A DNA stretch of 62,162 bases from Shewanella hanedai (GTDB lineage: Bacteria; Pseudomonadota; Gammaproteobacteria; Enterobacterales; Shewanellaceae): positions 1-62,162 of the forward strand of contig NZ_VKGK01000032.1 in assembly GCF_007197645.1 (NCBI RefSeq). The letters are read 5' to 3'. Shown here piece after piece: positions 43,042 to 53,178 of this stretch (position 1 is its first letter; each line of letters begins with the position of its first letter). Position numbers and translations under genes: made by a program. A model generated the notes under the pieces. That model did no database searches. It had not been told where the DNA came from and saw only the letters and a list, made by a program, of their open reading frames with translations.

Positions 43042-43740
43042 TTAGCTTTCTTTAGTGTCAAAGAACTTGTAGATCACCCCAGCCAATATTGCACCTGCAA
43101 TCGGGGCAACCCAAAATAACCACAGTTGAGACGTCGCCCAATCGCCAACAAAGAGTGCCGGACCTGTACTACGGGCAGGGTTAACAGAAGTGTTAGTCAC
43201 CGGAATACTGATAAGGTGGATCAAGGTAAGCCCTAAGCCGATAGCGATAGGGGCAAATCCTTGAGGAGCACGCTTATCGGTTGCACCTAAGATGATCAAT
43301 AGGAAGAATAGCGTCATTACCACTTCAGTGACTAAGGCTGACGTTAGGTTATAACCTCCAGGCGAGTGATCGCCATATCCGTTAGAAGCAAAACCATCAG
43401 CAAGGCTAAAGTCAGCATTACCTGAGGCAATAAGGAATAATATTCCAGCTCCGGCAATACCACCTGCAACTTGAGCGATGATGTAAGGCAGTAGTTCATT
43501 GGCAGGGAAGCGTCCGCCAGCCCATAGTCCTATTGATACGGCAGGGTTGAGGTGGCAACCGGAGATATGCCCTATGGCGTAAGCCATGGTCAGTACGGTT
43601 AGACCGAAGGCAAATGCGACACCTAAAAAGCCGATTCCTAATTCGGGAAAACCGGCGGCTAATACGGCGCTACCACAGCCACCTAAAACAAGCCAAAGTG
43701 TACCAATAAATTCAGCAGTCATTTTTTGAGTTATATTCAT
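43042..43740 (-). CDS. aqpZ: Aquaporin Z
   Basis: 232 residues, six membrane helices plus two half helices. The NPA boxes are HLNPAVSIG (about 63) and NTSVNPARSTGPALF (about 185), with the aromatic/Arg selectivity pattern of water-specific channels. Mediates rapid water flow in osmotic change. Monocistronic between its own terminator and a 160-bp upstream gap. Confidence 0.95.
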   Translation of the reverse strand: MNITQKMTAEFIGTLWLVLGGCGSAVLAAGFPELGIGFLGVAFAFGLTVLTMAYAIGHISGCHLNPAVSIGLWAGGRFPANELLPYIIAQVAGGIAGAGILFLIASGNADFSLADGFASNGYGDHSPGGYNLTSALVTEVVMTLFFLLIILGATDKRAPQGFAPIAIGLGLTLIHLISIPVTNTSVNPARSTGPALFVGDWATSQLWLFWVAPIAGAILAGVIYKFFDTKES

Positions 43741-43902
43741 TTAACAGTTCCTTATGTATTGTCACCAGCCTCAGATTCAGGGTAATTCTGAGTGTGATGC
43801 ACAATAATTAGACTTAACTACTTTACGGGTTACTAATCAAGTGTGAAAGTGAATTTTATTATCAATCTTGTTACATTTTTGAGTGTTAGCCTCTTTATCG
43901 CG

Positions 43903-45297
43903 TTACTTTGTTTTACCGTCTTGCGCTTTAATGATGTCGATTAAACGGGCGCCTATTTCGGTATTATCTTTGTGACCAGTGAAGAATTGTTGACCTTTTC
44001 CATAGGCGAAAATGGGTACATCAATCGCGGTATGTCCGCTTGTGGTCCAGCCGGTATAGGTGGCTTTATCGATAAAGTGTAGTAAATCTTTTTCAATGAG
44101 CTTAGCTGACTTTTCTTCTGTTAATCGGCTATTGAGCTGAAGTCGCAGTGAGTCTAGGTTTTTAGCATCGATGTTAAAGCGAATATGTTGAGCTAAAAAT
44201 GTAGATAAAGTGGCGGAAGTATCGAGCACTGTAAGGTCGTCAACGATCGCTCGTGCGATAGCATTGGGTAAGCTGGTAACATAATGAAGTAGCTTACCTT
44301 TCCATTGATAAACACCATCACTGCCAAGTGTTAGTCCACCCGTTGAGTGGTCTGCTGTTGCCACAAGTAATGTATCGGGATTGGCGTCGATAAATGTTTT
44401 AACGTGTTCTAGGGTTGTGGCAAAATCATGCATTTCATTCATTGCACAAGCGACGTCATTTCTGTGACCACACCAATCTATTTGACTGGCTTCGACCATG
44501 AGTACAAATGGCGCCTCTTGGTCAGAGAGTAATTCCAGTGCTTTGTGAGTCATGGTCGCTAACCTTAAGGGGTCTTCACTTCCTAAGGCGAAAGGTAAGC
44601 CCTTGGGCGCAAATAAGCCTAATGCAGGTAGTGATTTAATCGTATTTAAATCGCTTAATTTATCAATGTATTGATAGCCTAGCTGTGTGAATTCTTGGGT
44701 TAAATCTCTGTGCTCTCTAACAAAATATCGAGTGCCTCCGCCTAACATTAAGTCGGCAATCGGCCGGCCATTGATGACATTTGATAGATAGCTGTCGGCT
44801 ATTTCATCGTAATTTTTACGACTTTGGTTATGGGCGAGAAAGCTGGCCGGTGTCGCGTGGTTTATCTGGGATGTAACAACAACAGCGGTGAGCTTGCCTT
44901 GCGCTTTAGCGACTTCAAGCATAGTGGATAAGGGGTTGTGCTCATGATCCACTGAGATGGCACCATTATAGGTTTTATGGCTGGTGGCGAGTGCAGTGGC
45001 CGATGAAGCGGAATCTGTAACGTAGGTGTCATCATCGGGATAAGTGCTCGACATTCCCACAAGAAGTTGATCAAAAATAGTTTTCTCAACCACTCTAGTG
45101 GTCGGATTGTCGGCATAGTAGCGATAGGCGGTTGTGTACGCTGGTCCCATGCCATCGCCGATAAGGTAGATGATATTTTTTGGCAGTTGCTTGGCATCTG
45201 TAACATGAAGTGATGGTGCGTCTTGAGCTAATAATGGTTGTGATGCAAAACAGCTGCAAAGAGCCGAAATAGTGAGGAGCTTGTTTAGCTGATGCAT
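43903..45297 (-). CDS. phoA: Periplasmic alkaline phosphatase (PhoA type)
   Basis: 464 residues from the ATG at 45297 (AGGGAAC upstream). Signal peptide ending near LLAQ. Metal ligands IIYLIGDGMG, the nucleophile Ser96 in TDSASSATAL, a second metal region (ASQIDWCGHRNDV) and ATADHSTGGL identify the alkaline phosphatase superfamily; the enzyme hydrolyses phosphomonoesters in the periplasm. No PHO box is evident; a 7-bp inverted repeat lies 22 bp upstream of the start. Downstream of the S9 peptidase gene on the same strand. Confidence 0.9.
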   Translation of the reverse strand: MHQLNKLLTISALCSCFASQPLLAQDAPSLHVTDAKQLPKNIIYLIGDGMGPAYTTAYRYYADNPTTRVVEKTIFDQLLVGMSSTYPDDDTYVTDSASSATALATSHKTYNGAISVDHEHNPLSTMLEVAKAQGKLTAVVVTSQINHATPASFLAHNQSRKNYDEIADSYLSNVINGRPIADLMLGGGTRYFVREHRDLTQEFTQLGYQYIDKLSDLNTIKSLPALGLFAPKGLPFALGSEDPLRLATMTHKALELLSDQEAPFVLMVEASQIDWCGHRNDVACAMNEMHDFATTLEHVKTFIDANPDTLLVATADHSTGGLTLGSDGVYQWKGKLLHYVTSLPNAIARAIVDDLTVLDTSATLSTFLAQHIRFNIDAKNLDSLRLQLNSRLTEEKSAKLIEKDLLHFIDKATYTGWTTSGHTAIDVPIFAYGKGQQFFTGHKDNTEIGARLIDIIKAQDGKTK

Positions 45298-45318
45298 AAG
45301 TGTAGTGTTCCCTAAAGC

Positions 45319-45339
45319 GGCTCTATACATATTAGAGCC
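45319..45339. promoter_or_regulatory. Inverted repeat in the phoA leader
   Basis: GGCTCTA / TAGAGCC with a 7-nt spacer, just upstream of the ribosome site of the phosphatase gene. Could be an operator or an mRNA hairpin. Confidence 0.3.
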
Positions 45340-45410
45340 AATAATTTACGCCGCACAGAACCCAAGATGCCATCAAGGAGCCATTTTATAGACTCCTGAA
45401 GGGCTATGGA

Positions 45411-47930
45411 TTAGTGAAATGAGACTTGAGTCTCTATTGTTTTGTGTTGAGGTTGATTTCCATGGCTCAGCTTTGGTTGCATGAGGTGCTGCTTAAGCCA
45501 GTTTTCTTGCTCCCAAAGCATATGCAGTATCGATTCTTTTGCTTTGTAGCTGTGGCTCTCAAATGGGAAGGTGACGAGTCTAGATTTTCCCCCTAGACCG
45601 CGAATGGCTTTATATAAACGGGCCGATTGCATTGGGTAGGTACCTGAATTTGAATCCATCTCTCCATGCATCAATAGTAGGGGCTCATCGATTTTATCTG
45701 CATGGGTAAAAGGAGATATCTGTTGATATAAGCTGGGTGCCTCCCAAAAATTACGTTTCTCATGTTGGAACCCAAAAGGGGTTAAGGTGCGATTATAAGC
45801 GCCACTTCTTGCGATCCCTGCTGCAAACAGATCTGAGTGTGCTAGCAGGTTTGCCACCATAAACGCTCCATAAGAGTGGCCGCCAATCGCTATTCGTTCT
45901 CTATCTGCAATGCCCATATCGACTAACGTGTCGATAGCTGCGGTGGCATTGTTAACCAATTGAGTTCTGAAGCTGTCATTGGGCTTATCATTGCCTTCGC
46001 CGATGATAGGCATGGCTACTCGGTCAAAAATGGCAAAACCGTTGGCGACAAAGGGAACAGGTCCTTTAGCACTTATCTGTGTGTATTGATTCACAGAGTA
46101 GTTAACCTGACTCGCGACTTCAGGGTTTTTGTACTCTCTGGGATACGCCCACATAAGGACTGGAAGCGGGCCATCCTCTTTTTTGTAACCAGATGGCAGA
46201 TAGAGAACTCCTGAAAGCGGCAGCCCATCATTGCGTTCATAGGTGACAAGCTGTCTGCTCATGCCCTTGAATTCACCTAGTGGTAGTTGTTTCTGATATA
46301 AGACTTTCTCTTTGCCGGATTCAACATTTAACAGCACCAAGTGTGATGGTGTGTCTCTTGACTGTCGGTTAATGACCAAGGTCAATGGCTTGAGTTTGGT
46401 GACATATTTAACGGTTTCAAGTTGTTTATCTGATGAGTGCCACAGAGTGTGGGTGTTGTGTTCATCTGCATCATTATTACCGTATTGTGACAAGGTGAGT
46501 GATTTTAGAAAAGGCTGATATCCCTGTGGTGATGCACCAAGGCCGTAATGAAGTAGGGTGTTGTTCTTGATATGAAATACACGCCCTAGTGACTGACCAT
46601 CTTGAGTGAATGGCTTACGATAGAGGCTTCCAGGGTCATTATACGTATCGCGGCTCGCTTTTTGGTACCAGAGGGATAACGGATTACCAGCCTGCTTTTG
46701 TGTATCTAAAAAGCTGACTCGAATCTGTTTTTTATCAGAGTGACGCTCCGTGATAAGCGCTCTGTTTTGCTCTCCCCATGAGACTTTACTGATCCTCCAT
46801 GGCGTCTTAACCAGGGCTTGAGGAGATAGGTTAAAGGGGGCATTGAGTTGCAGTAACTGATCTCTATGTGCAACTTCGGTTCTGCTATCCCCTTCATCTA
46901 ACGCTTTGACATAGGCTAGGGTACTGGGTTTATCGCTACGCCAGTGTACCATTCGTGGGCCTTTTCTGACCGAGTCGCTACCTGGAGGACGATACTCGCC
47001 ACTTTCAAGCTGGGCAAGGGTACGAAGTTTACTGCCTGAGGTATGAAAAACCTCGAGGGTTTGGGCAAAATCATAGTATTTCACCATATGAGAAAACGGT
47101 GCAGAGATGCGTTTTACCAAAAGGTAGCGATCATCTGGTGAGACGCTATAGCTTCTATTTATTGCCGGTGTACCTATTTTAATGATGCTGCCATCGAGGG
47201 AGATAATACTCAATTGGCTGGTGGTTAGTGAGCTGAACTCCGCTTCGTCTTGGGCATTTTTTAATAGATCTTGATAGGTTCTTCTAGGGGCTTTTTTACC
47301 TAAGGTTTCACTGACATTAGGGCTGATACTTTGGGTTGTAGACCTTAAAGGCTCTGCAGTGATGGCTAGGTTAGTGATCACTCCCTTACTGCTGTTTAGC
47401 CATTTATAGCTAAGTCCGAGACTGGCATTAAGTCGTTTGGGGTTAAGTTTGGTGGTGAGATGAGTGCCTATTTCATACAGGTAGAGATCGGCTCCGGATT
47501 CAGATAATCCAATAAAGCTTAAAAAGCGACTGTCGGGGGAGAACTGAACATTCGTTAGCTCAATGTTCAATGGTAGCGTCACCTTTACGGGCTCAGCGCG
47601 TAAACTTGCCGAGTTTACGTTTATTAGCTCAATGCTTAAGTAGCGGGATTTTATCCGGCTAGGAATGAGTTGCTTGGGGGAGAGTCTCAGTCCTGCTAGT
47701 TTTAGTTCAGTTTTTGCGAGAGTTTGAATTGATTGATGTGTTCTGGGTGTCAGTACCGCAAGCCATTGGCCATCATCAGATAAGCGGGTACTCACTTTTT
47801 TAGTTTGCTCGACGACATCCTGCAGTGGTTTAGTGGGCAACTGGTAGCCACTGCTCAATGCAGTTTGACTGAACACCAGTAGGGAGACAAACGCGATTAG
47901 CGCATACCTTGGCAAGGTGGGATGGAACAT
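45411..47930 (-). CDS. S9-family serine peptidase (prolyl oligopeptidase/glutamyl endopeptidase-like)
   Basis: 839 residues with a signal peptide (cut near ALSSG). A long beta-propeller-like region with TolB/PD40-type repeats is followed by an alpha/beta-hydrolase domain from about 575. The catalytic triad reads Ser686 (GGHSYGAF), Asp759 (HGEMDSNSG) and His793 (ESHSYK). The arrangement resembles the plant and cyanobacterial glutamyl endopeptidase branch. Probably a periplasmic peptidase acting on short peptides. Divergent from a ToxR-like membrane regulator that may control it. Confidence 0.88.
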   Translation of the reverse strand: MFHPTLPRYALIAFVSLLVFSQTALSSGYQLPTKPLQDVVEQTKKVSTRLSDDGQWLAVLTPRTHQSIQTLAKTELKLAGLRLSPKQLIPSRIKSRYLSIELINVNSASLRAEPVKVTLPLNIELTNVQFSPDSRFLSFIGLSESGADLYLYEIGTHLTTKLNPKRLNASLGLSYKWLNSSKGVITNLAITAEPLRSTTQSISPNVSETLGKKAPRRTYQDLLKNAQDEAEFSSLTTSQLSIISLDGSIIKIGTPAINRSYSVSPDDRYLLVKRISAPFSHMVKYYDFAQTLEVFHTSGSKLRTLAQLESGEYRPPGSDSVRKGPRMVHWRSDKPSTLAYVKALDEGDSRTEVAHRDQLLQLNAPFNLSPQALVKTPWRISKVSWGEQNRALITERHSDKKQIRVSFLDTQKQAGNPLSLWYQKASRDTYNDPGSLYRKPFTQDGQSLGRVFHIKNNTLLHYGLGASPQGYQPFLKSLTLSQYGNNDADEHNTHTLWHSSDKQLETVKYVTKLKPLTLVINRQSRDTPSHLVLLNVESGKEKVLYQKQLPLGEFKGMSRQLVTYERNDGLPLSGVLYLPSGYKKEDGPLPVLMWAYPREYKNPEVASQVNYSVNQYTQISAKGPVPFVANGFAIFDRVAMPIIGEGNDKPNDSFRTQLVNNATAAIDTLVDMGIADRERIAIGGHSYGAFMVANLLAHSDLFAAGIARSGAYNRTLTPFGFQHEKRNFWEAPSLYQQISPFTHADKIDEPLLLMHGEMDSNSGTYPMQSARLYKAIRGLGGKSRLVTFPFESHSYKAKESILHMLWEQENWLKQHLMQPKLSHGNQPQHKTIETQVSFH

Positions 47931-48258
47931 TCTTATCTCCTGAGACTAAGTAAAACTGACAAATGGACGTTAGCCGTTAATTAGGCTGCAGCTTCTTATT
48001 CTGAGGTGAGTACCGTGTGGTTATCTCCTCAATTGGAGCTGGTTGCTAACTGGTTATACTTGTAGTGAATTTGATGAGTGACGGCAATCCGTACAGGGTC
48101 GTTTATTTGTTGTTTATACATCTATTTAACATCTATGACTTTATTTATCAATTGGTTATCTTGTGAGCGTAACATTCAAGCCGACTTGTATCTGTGTTTA
48201 ATAGATGTAAAATCTAAATTCTGTACTTGAGCCATAATAAAAATTAATTCAAGGCAAA
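47931..48258. promoter_or_regulatory. Divergent promoter region with candidate operator repeats
   Basis: 328 bp between the S9 peptidase (minus) and the membrane regulator (plus). ACATCTAT occurs twice as direct repeats 11 bp apart (48118-48125 and 48129-48136), and its inverse ATAGATGT at 48201-48208. One-turn spacing and position suggest binding sites for the adjacent winged-helix regulator; not proven. Confidence 0.35.
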
Positions 48259-50421
48259 ATGAGGAGTCGGATGATAGAGATAAAAAAAGAGGCTGTGTTT
48301 AAACTCGGAAATTGCGAAGTAAACCCAAGCGATAATAGCCTTAATTTCTCTGATCCTAATCGTGAGGGGATTGAGCTGACTAAGGTTTCAGTTCAACCTA
48401 AATTTATTGAGTTGCTGAGCTATTTAGCTCGCCAATATCCTAGGGTCGTTCCTCGTGATGAACTGATAGATAAGATTTGGGAAGGAAACGTTTATGTGGG
48501 TACTAAAGCATTAACGAACGCCATTTGGCATCTGAGAAAACACCTAAACCCTCTTCTTGAAGGGGAACAGGCGATTGAAACCGTGAGAAAAATGGGCTAT
48601 CGCTTACTTATCTCACCCGAGTTTGATGAATCAGATCTGGTTGATGAACCCGATCTATATCAACAGGAGCAGGCTAAAGTTCAACTACTGACGACATTAA
48701 ATCGTCGGCTGCTCACCGTCGGTTTGATTAGTTTTACGCTCTTCTGCCTATTTAGCCTGTTTCATCTTTATCAAGACAGTATTCGTTACACGCCTACCGA
48801 ACGCCATAATCTTACACTTGCCGCGGGAGCTGAGCTCTATCCTGCAGTGTCACCTGATGGTCGATGGCTTGTTTATGGCAGTCGTGGAAAGAATAAGCGC
48901 AACAGTTTGTACCTTAAAGACTTGCTTCAACCAACTGAAACCCCTAAGCGATTGACCTCTACAAAAACGTCTGAGTATAGAGCTGTATGGCGTCCTGACG
49001 GTGGGGCACTCTATTATCCTTCTGAACATATAGATGAAAGAAAATGTTATCTCACGGTGCTTAATCTGGACAGTAATGAGGCGGCTAAACTGGGAGCTTG
49101 TTACAGCGATAGTGCTGCTATTGATATCTCACCGGATGGACGTACTCTCGTTTATATTTGGAATGAAGGTGATGGTAACCATTCTGGGATCTATCAACTT
49201 GATTTAATCAATGAGGGAGCAGAACCTGTGCGGCTCTCCAGTGATGAGAACTGGAGTTCAAGGGATCGTGATATGGTGTTTAGCCCTGATGGTCAGTGGT
49301 TAGCAATTGCGCGGCGATTCGGAAGCATCTCTGAGGATATTTTCATTAGAGATTATCAAACAGGCGAAGAGCGTCGTTTAACTTTCGGCTTAGAGGATAT
49401 AAGAGGCTTGAGCTGGCATCAGGATAACGAGCGACTTATCTTCAGTACTGAAAATTCAGGGGTAAGAAACGGCTATATTGTTGGGATTGATGACAAGGTG
49501 ATTCACCCACTAAAAGTGGAGGGGATGAGCTATCCTCGTTCAATTCCATTTAGCAATGAGCTGGTTTATTCCAACTACGAGCAGAGTTATCAGGTCGCGT
49601 CATTTGCACTGGAACAATCGATCCCAACGGCGACGTTTCCGTTACTTCAAGTTGAATACAATTACCGGAACCCTGATTATTCAGATGTGGCAAAACGTAT
49701 TGTATATGTCTCAAATGAGACTGGTTTCAATGAAATTTGGTCGAGTGACCCAGATGGTGACAGCAGGGTTCAACATACAGATCTTAAACGTCGTGTCGCT
49801 TATCCAAGTTGGTCTCACGACGGCACTAAAGTTGCTTTTCTAGCTCCTGATGATAAAAATGAGGGTAACAAAATTCACGTGCTGGATATTAAAACAACCA
49901 ACATTAGCATTTTGGCAACGCCTTACTTAGATCATAACCGGCCGAGTTGGGGTTGGAATGATGAGATGGTATTGGCAAGAACAAAGGATGGAATCACTGA
50001 GTTTTATCTGGATAATCGCTTGCCTAAGATAATAAGCCCGATAGATATGCGCTTAGGTAAGATGATAGGAGAAGATAAGCTAGTCTTTACTCAAGTAGGA
50101 AAAAGAGGCTTGTGGATGATGTCATTATCTACGCCAGACAATACCACTGAACTCATTTCAGGCAAGGAGTTTACGGAGAGGTATAATTGGGTAGCCACAG
50201 ATAAAGGCATCTATTTTAGAGAGAGTCATACTCGATATCAGTTGATCAAGTTTTGGCGCTTTAATACGCAGCTTATCACCCCGATCCTTAAAATTCCGCC
50301 TAGTAGTATTCCACGCTCAGGATCCATGGCTTATATTCCAGGCAATAATAGCCTGTTAATCACTCTCTCTGAAAACTACAAAAGAGATGTGATTAAGCTG
50401 AAGCATAAATTACTACAATAG
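48259..50421 (+). CDS. ToxR/CadC-like transmembrane regulator with beta-propeller sensor domain
   Basis: 720 residues. An OmpR-type winged-helix domain at the N-terminus (about 15-117: LTKVSVQPKFIELLSYLARQY...DELIDKIWEGNVYVGTKALTNAIWHLRKHL...VRKMGYRLL) is followed by one membrane helix (151-171). A large periplasmic domain has repeated TolB/PD40 blades (YPAVSPDGRWLVYGS, DISPDGRTLVYIW, FSPDGQWLAIAR, YPSWSHDGTKVAFL). It is a one-component regulator with direct membrane-to-DNA signalling. The start may be 48259 or the ATG at 48271, each with a partial ribosome site. Confidence 0.9.
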   Translation: MRSRMIEIKKEAVFKLGNCEVNPSDNSLNFSDPNREGIELTKVSVQPKFIELLSYLARQYPRVVPRDELIDKIWEGNVYVGTKALTNAIWHLRKHLNPLLEGEQAIETVRKMGYRLLISPEFDESDLVDEPDLYQQEQAKVQLLTTLNRRLLTVGLISFTLFCLFSLFHLYQDSIRYTPTERHNLTLAAGAELYPAVSPDGRWLVYGSRGKNKRNSLYLKDLLQPTETPKRLTSTKTSEYRAVWRPDGGALYYPSEHIDERKCYLTVLNLDSNEAAKLGACYSDSAAIDISPDGRTLVYIWNEGDGNHSGIYQLDLINEGAEPVRLSSDENWSSRDRDMVFSPDGQWLAIARRFGSISEDIFIRDYQTGEERRLTFGLEDIRGLSWHQDNERLIFSTENSGVRNGYIVGIDDKVIHPLKVEGMSYPRSIPFSNELVYSNYEQSYQVASFALEQSIPTATFPLLQVEYNYRNPDYSDVAKRIVYVSNETGFNEIWSSDPDGDSRVQHTDLKRRVAYPSWSHDGTKVAFLAPDDKNEGNKIHVLDIKTTNISILATPYLDHNRPSWGWNDEMVLARTKDGITEFYLDNRLPKIISPIDMRLGKMIGEDKLVFTQVGKRGLWMMSLSTPDNTTELISGKEFTERYNWVATDKGIYFRESHTRYQLIKFWRFNTQLITPILKIPPSSIPRSGSMAYIPGNNSLLITLSENYKRDVIKLKHKLLQ

Positions 50422-50454
50422 TGATGAGGGTTTTAACGCCCTCACCATTGGTGG

Positions 50455-51564
50455 TTAGATTGCAGGGAACAGAGAGCCTAATACTGCTTCTCGGGACGCG
50501 CCTGTAACGGCTGGTAAGTTGCCCGAGAGCCCTTCATGATGACGCATGGCAAGCCAGGCAAAAGCGATCCCCTCAACCCATTGAGGGTTCATACCCAATG
50601 TTGCTGTAGAGCTGAGTTGATAGCTTGGTAGCAGAGCCTTAAGTCGTGACATCATTTCAATATTAAATGCACCACCACCACACACAAATAGCTCACCGTC
50701 ACCCGAGAGTGTAAGCACCTCCTTGACTATGCTGTGACAAGTGACATCGAGTAAGGTGGATTGAATATCGGCTTCACTTAGATGGCCAAAGGCGGCCGTT
50801 TGTTGCTCTAACCACGCTTGGTTAAACAACTCTCGACCTGTGCTTTTAGGAAAAGCCATAGAGAAATAGGAGTGTGAAAGTAGCTGAGTCAGCAACTTTT
50901 CATCGGTAACACCACTGGCAGCCCAAGTGCCATCTTTGTCGTAATGTTCACTCTTTACTTGCTGGATCCAAGCATCGATAAGGGTATTCCCAGGGCCTGT
51001 GTCAAAACCTAACACTGGCTGTTCATCGCCAGGGAGATAGGTCAGGTTAGCTATCCCACCGATGTTAAGAATGATGCGGTTAGTCCCTGGTTTGGAAAAC
51101 ATCTGCTGATGAAATGCTGGGACTAAAGGTGCACCTTGCCCACCGAGGGCGATATCTTTGCGTCTAAAATCAGCAATAACATTGATGCCAGTTTCGACGG
51201 CGATGGTATTAGGATCACCAATTTGCAGGGTGAACCCCATATCCAGATTCGGCATATGTCTGACAGTTTGCCCATGGCTACCAATGGCAATAACATCGTC
51301 TTTATTTACGTTGGCTTTCTCTAGTAAAGCATTCACGGCAGAAGCAAACAGTTGGCCAACACTGCGATCCAACTGTCCTAAACGCGTGATTTCATCGCTT
51401 CCAGGTAAGCAAAGGCGCTGCAGACCATTTAAGGTATGTTTTGGTATGTCCTGACTGTGCCTTTCTATCAATGTGGGGTGTTCTTGGCTGAAATCGACCA
51501 GTACCGCATCGACACCATCCATGCTGGTGCCGGACATCAAACCGATAAAATAACGTTTATTCAT
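50455..51564 (-). CDS. anmK: Anhydro-N-acetylmuramic acid kinase AnmK
   Basis: 369 residues, matching E. coli AnmK. Phosphorylates and opens 1,6-anhydro-MurNAc released by lytic transglycosylases, for peptidoglycan recycling. IGLMSGTSMDGVDAVLVDF is the N-terminal signature, then IGSHGQTVRH, NIGGIANLTYLP, GFDTGPGN and FVCGGGAFN. Next to the M23 endopeptidase gene, so two peptidoglycan-metabolism genes are neighbours. Confidence 0.97.
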   Translation of the reverse strand: MNKRYFIGLMSGTSMDGVDAVLVDFSQEHPTLIERHSQDIPKHTLNGLQRLCLPGSDEITRLGQLDRSVGQLFASAVNALLEKANVNKDDVIAIGSHGQTVRHMPNLDMGFTLQIGDPNTIAVETGINVIADFRRKDIALGGQGAPLVPAFHQQMFSKPGTNRIILNIGGIANLTYLPGDEQPVLGFDTGPGNTLIDAWIQQVKSEHYDKDGTWAASGVTDEKLLTQLLSHSYFSMAFPKSTGRELFNQAWLEQQTAAFGHLSEADIQSTLLDVTCHSIVKEVLTLSGDGELFVCGGGAFNIEMMSRLKALLPSYQLSSTATLGMNPQWVEGIAFAWLAMRHHEGLSGNLPAVTGASREAVLGSLFPAI

Positions 51565-51612
51565 TTGATATTAATCACTCTTTATCGAGCGAATCAACCG
51601 CTCTATTTTATG

Positions 51613-53040
51613 CTACTGGGAGGCAAGTTGTACTAACTTGTTCTGTTGAAGTTTCGACATAATCTGCTCGCTAAGTGCTAGAAATGTCGCCTTTTCTTTG
51701 TTGGCTATAGGGAGGGACTTAGGCAGCTTAACCGTTCGTGGGTTTCTATGGGTGCCATTAACGATAAACTCATAATGAAGATGAGCGCCTGTGACTCGAC
51801 CAGTCGCACCTAATGTGCCGATAATCTCGCCCTGTTTAACGCTTTCACCTTGTTTTACTTTACGTTTTTTAAGGTGGAGGTACTTAGTGGTGTAGGTGTC
51901 ATTGTGTTTAATAAACACATAGTTGCCATTGTACTGATTGTAAGCGGACTTGATGACACGCCCTTTACCAGCCGCTTTAATGGGGGTTCCAACTGCTGCA
52001 ACATAGTCAACGCCGCGGTGAGCGCGCACTTGGCCTGTTACAGGGTGAAGACGCTTGGGATTAAAACTGGAACTGACATATTTAAAATCGACAGGCGATC
52101 GTAGGAAGGCTTTACGCATACTGCGGCCCTCCTCTGAGTAATAGTTACCATCGGTGTAACGCACGGCCGTGTATCTGTCACCTTGGTTGATGAACTCGGC
52201 GGCAAGAATATTGCCGTTGCGAAGAAATTCACCGTCGGCAAACTCCTCTTCAAAGATGATAGAGAAGTTATCATCTTTTCTTAAATCTAACGCGAAATCG
52301 ATATCCCAGCCGAAAATCGTTGCCAATTGCATGATCTGATTTGGGGTTAAGCCGGCAGTAACACCTGCATTCCAGAAGTTACTATTGATCGTGGCACTGG
52401 CGAATTTAGTTCTGCTTTCAATCTGTTTATTAATGATGTTCTCTGTGTAGTCGCCGTCTTCTTTGCCGATCACTAATGTCGACACTGGATCTAAATGGAA
52501 TTTAAGCTTGGTGAACTCACCATCACTATTCTTAGATATCATGATCTCCTGACCTGGCATGATCTTAAGTAAGTGTTTTTTGGCTTTGGGCAGTAGAGTT
52601 ATTTCGTACACATCACGCGCGCTTAAATCGGCACGTTTAAACAGAGCTGCTAAGGTATCACCACTTTTTACAGTGAACTTTTCGGTGTCATCTTGCCCAA
52701 CTTTTTCAGCGGTGAGCACGGCAATGGAACTGACTGGCTTGATGGTGTCAGCTTCGCCTTCTACTGCGGCTTTATTTTTGTCGTAATTTGGCGGTGTTGG
52801 GGTGCGAAAAGCCAGTGGCACCTTTAGGTTATCTTGATTTATCATCTCATGCTGTGATGGCTTGGATTTATCGAGATGCTGTAGGTCAATACTGCCAGAA
52901 AGCTGGCTGTTAGCATTTTTTGATGCTTGGGCGTCATCGGCAGGTAACACTAAGATAATTAAGGTCGCACAAACTAATACTGTAAGCAGTATCTGGTGCT
53001 TTTTTGGCAGCAATTTAAATAACGTTATAACCTTTCCCAT
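51613..53040 (-). CDS. mepM: M23 peptidoglycan DD-endopeptidase (MepM-like)
   Basis: 475 residues. N-terminal membrane anchor (about 15-33), an OapA/LysM-type module (KFTVKSGDTLAALFKRADLSARDVYEI, about 118-160), a second-domain linker and a C-terminal LytM zinc-peptidase domain with HRGVDY and HLHYEF metal ligands. It cleaves cross-links to allow wall expansion. The anmK-mepM-tyrS order is conserved in Shewanella. Divergent from tyrS. Confidence 0.93.
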   Translation of the reverse strand: MGKVITLFKLLPKKHQILLTVLVCATLIILVLPADDAQASKNANSQLSGSIDLQHLDKSKPSQHEMINQDNLKVPLAFRTPTPPNYDKNKAAVEGEADTIKPVSSIAVLTAEKVGQDDTEKFTVKSGDTLAALFKRADLSARDVYEITLLPKAKKHLLKIMPGQEIMISKNSDGEFTKLKFHLDPVSTLVIGKEDGDYTENIINKQIESRTKFASATINSNFWNAGVTAGLTPNQIMQLATIFGWDIDFALDLRKDDNFSIIFEEEFADGEFLRNGNILAAEFINQGDRYTAVRYTDGNYYSEEGRSMRKAFLRSPVDFKYVSSSFNPKRLHPVTGQVRAHRGVDYVAAVGTPIKAAGKGRVIKSAYNQYNGNYVFIKHNDTYTTKYLHLKKRKVKQGESVKQGEIIGTLGATGRVTGAHLHYEFIVNGTHRNPRTVKLPKSLPIANKEKATFLALSEQIMSKLQQNKLVQLASQ

Positions 53041-53178
53041 CGAACCCTTTCCATTGAGCTAAGTAGCAATTTGATATTTATCGCAATCCCTTAAGTGTAC
53101 ACGCTTTCAATTGTGGTGGCTAACAAGTAACATGTCTCTCTTTATTTGATTAATAGGCTCTTTGGAGTAGCTGGCGAG

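Noticed and set aside
42843..43061. 72-codon reverse frame between DUF2750 and aqpZ
   Set aside because: It overlaps the aqpZ 3' end and its terminator, with low-complexity residues and no ribosome site.
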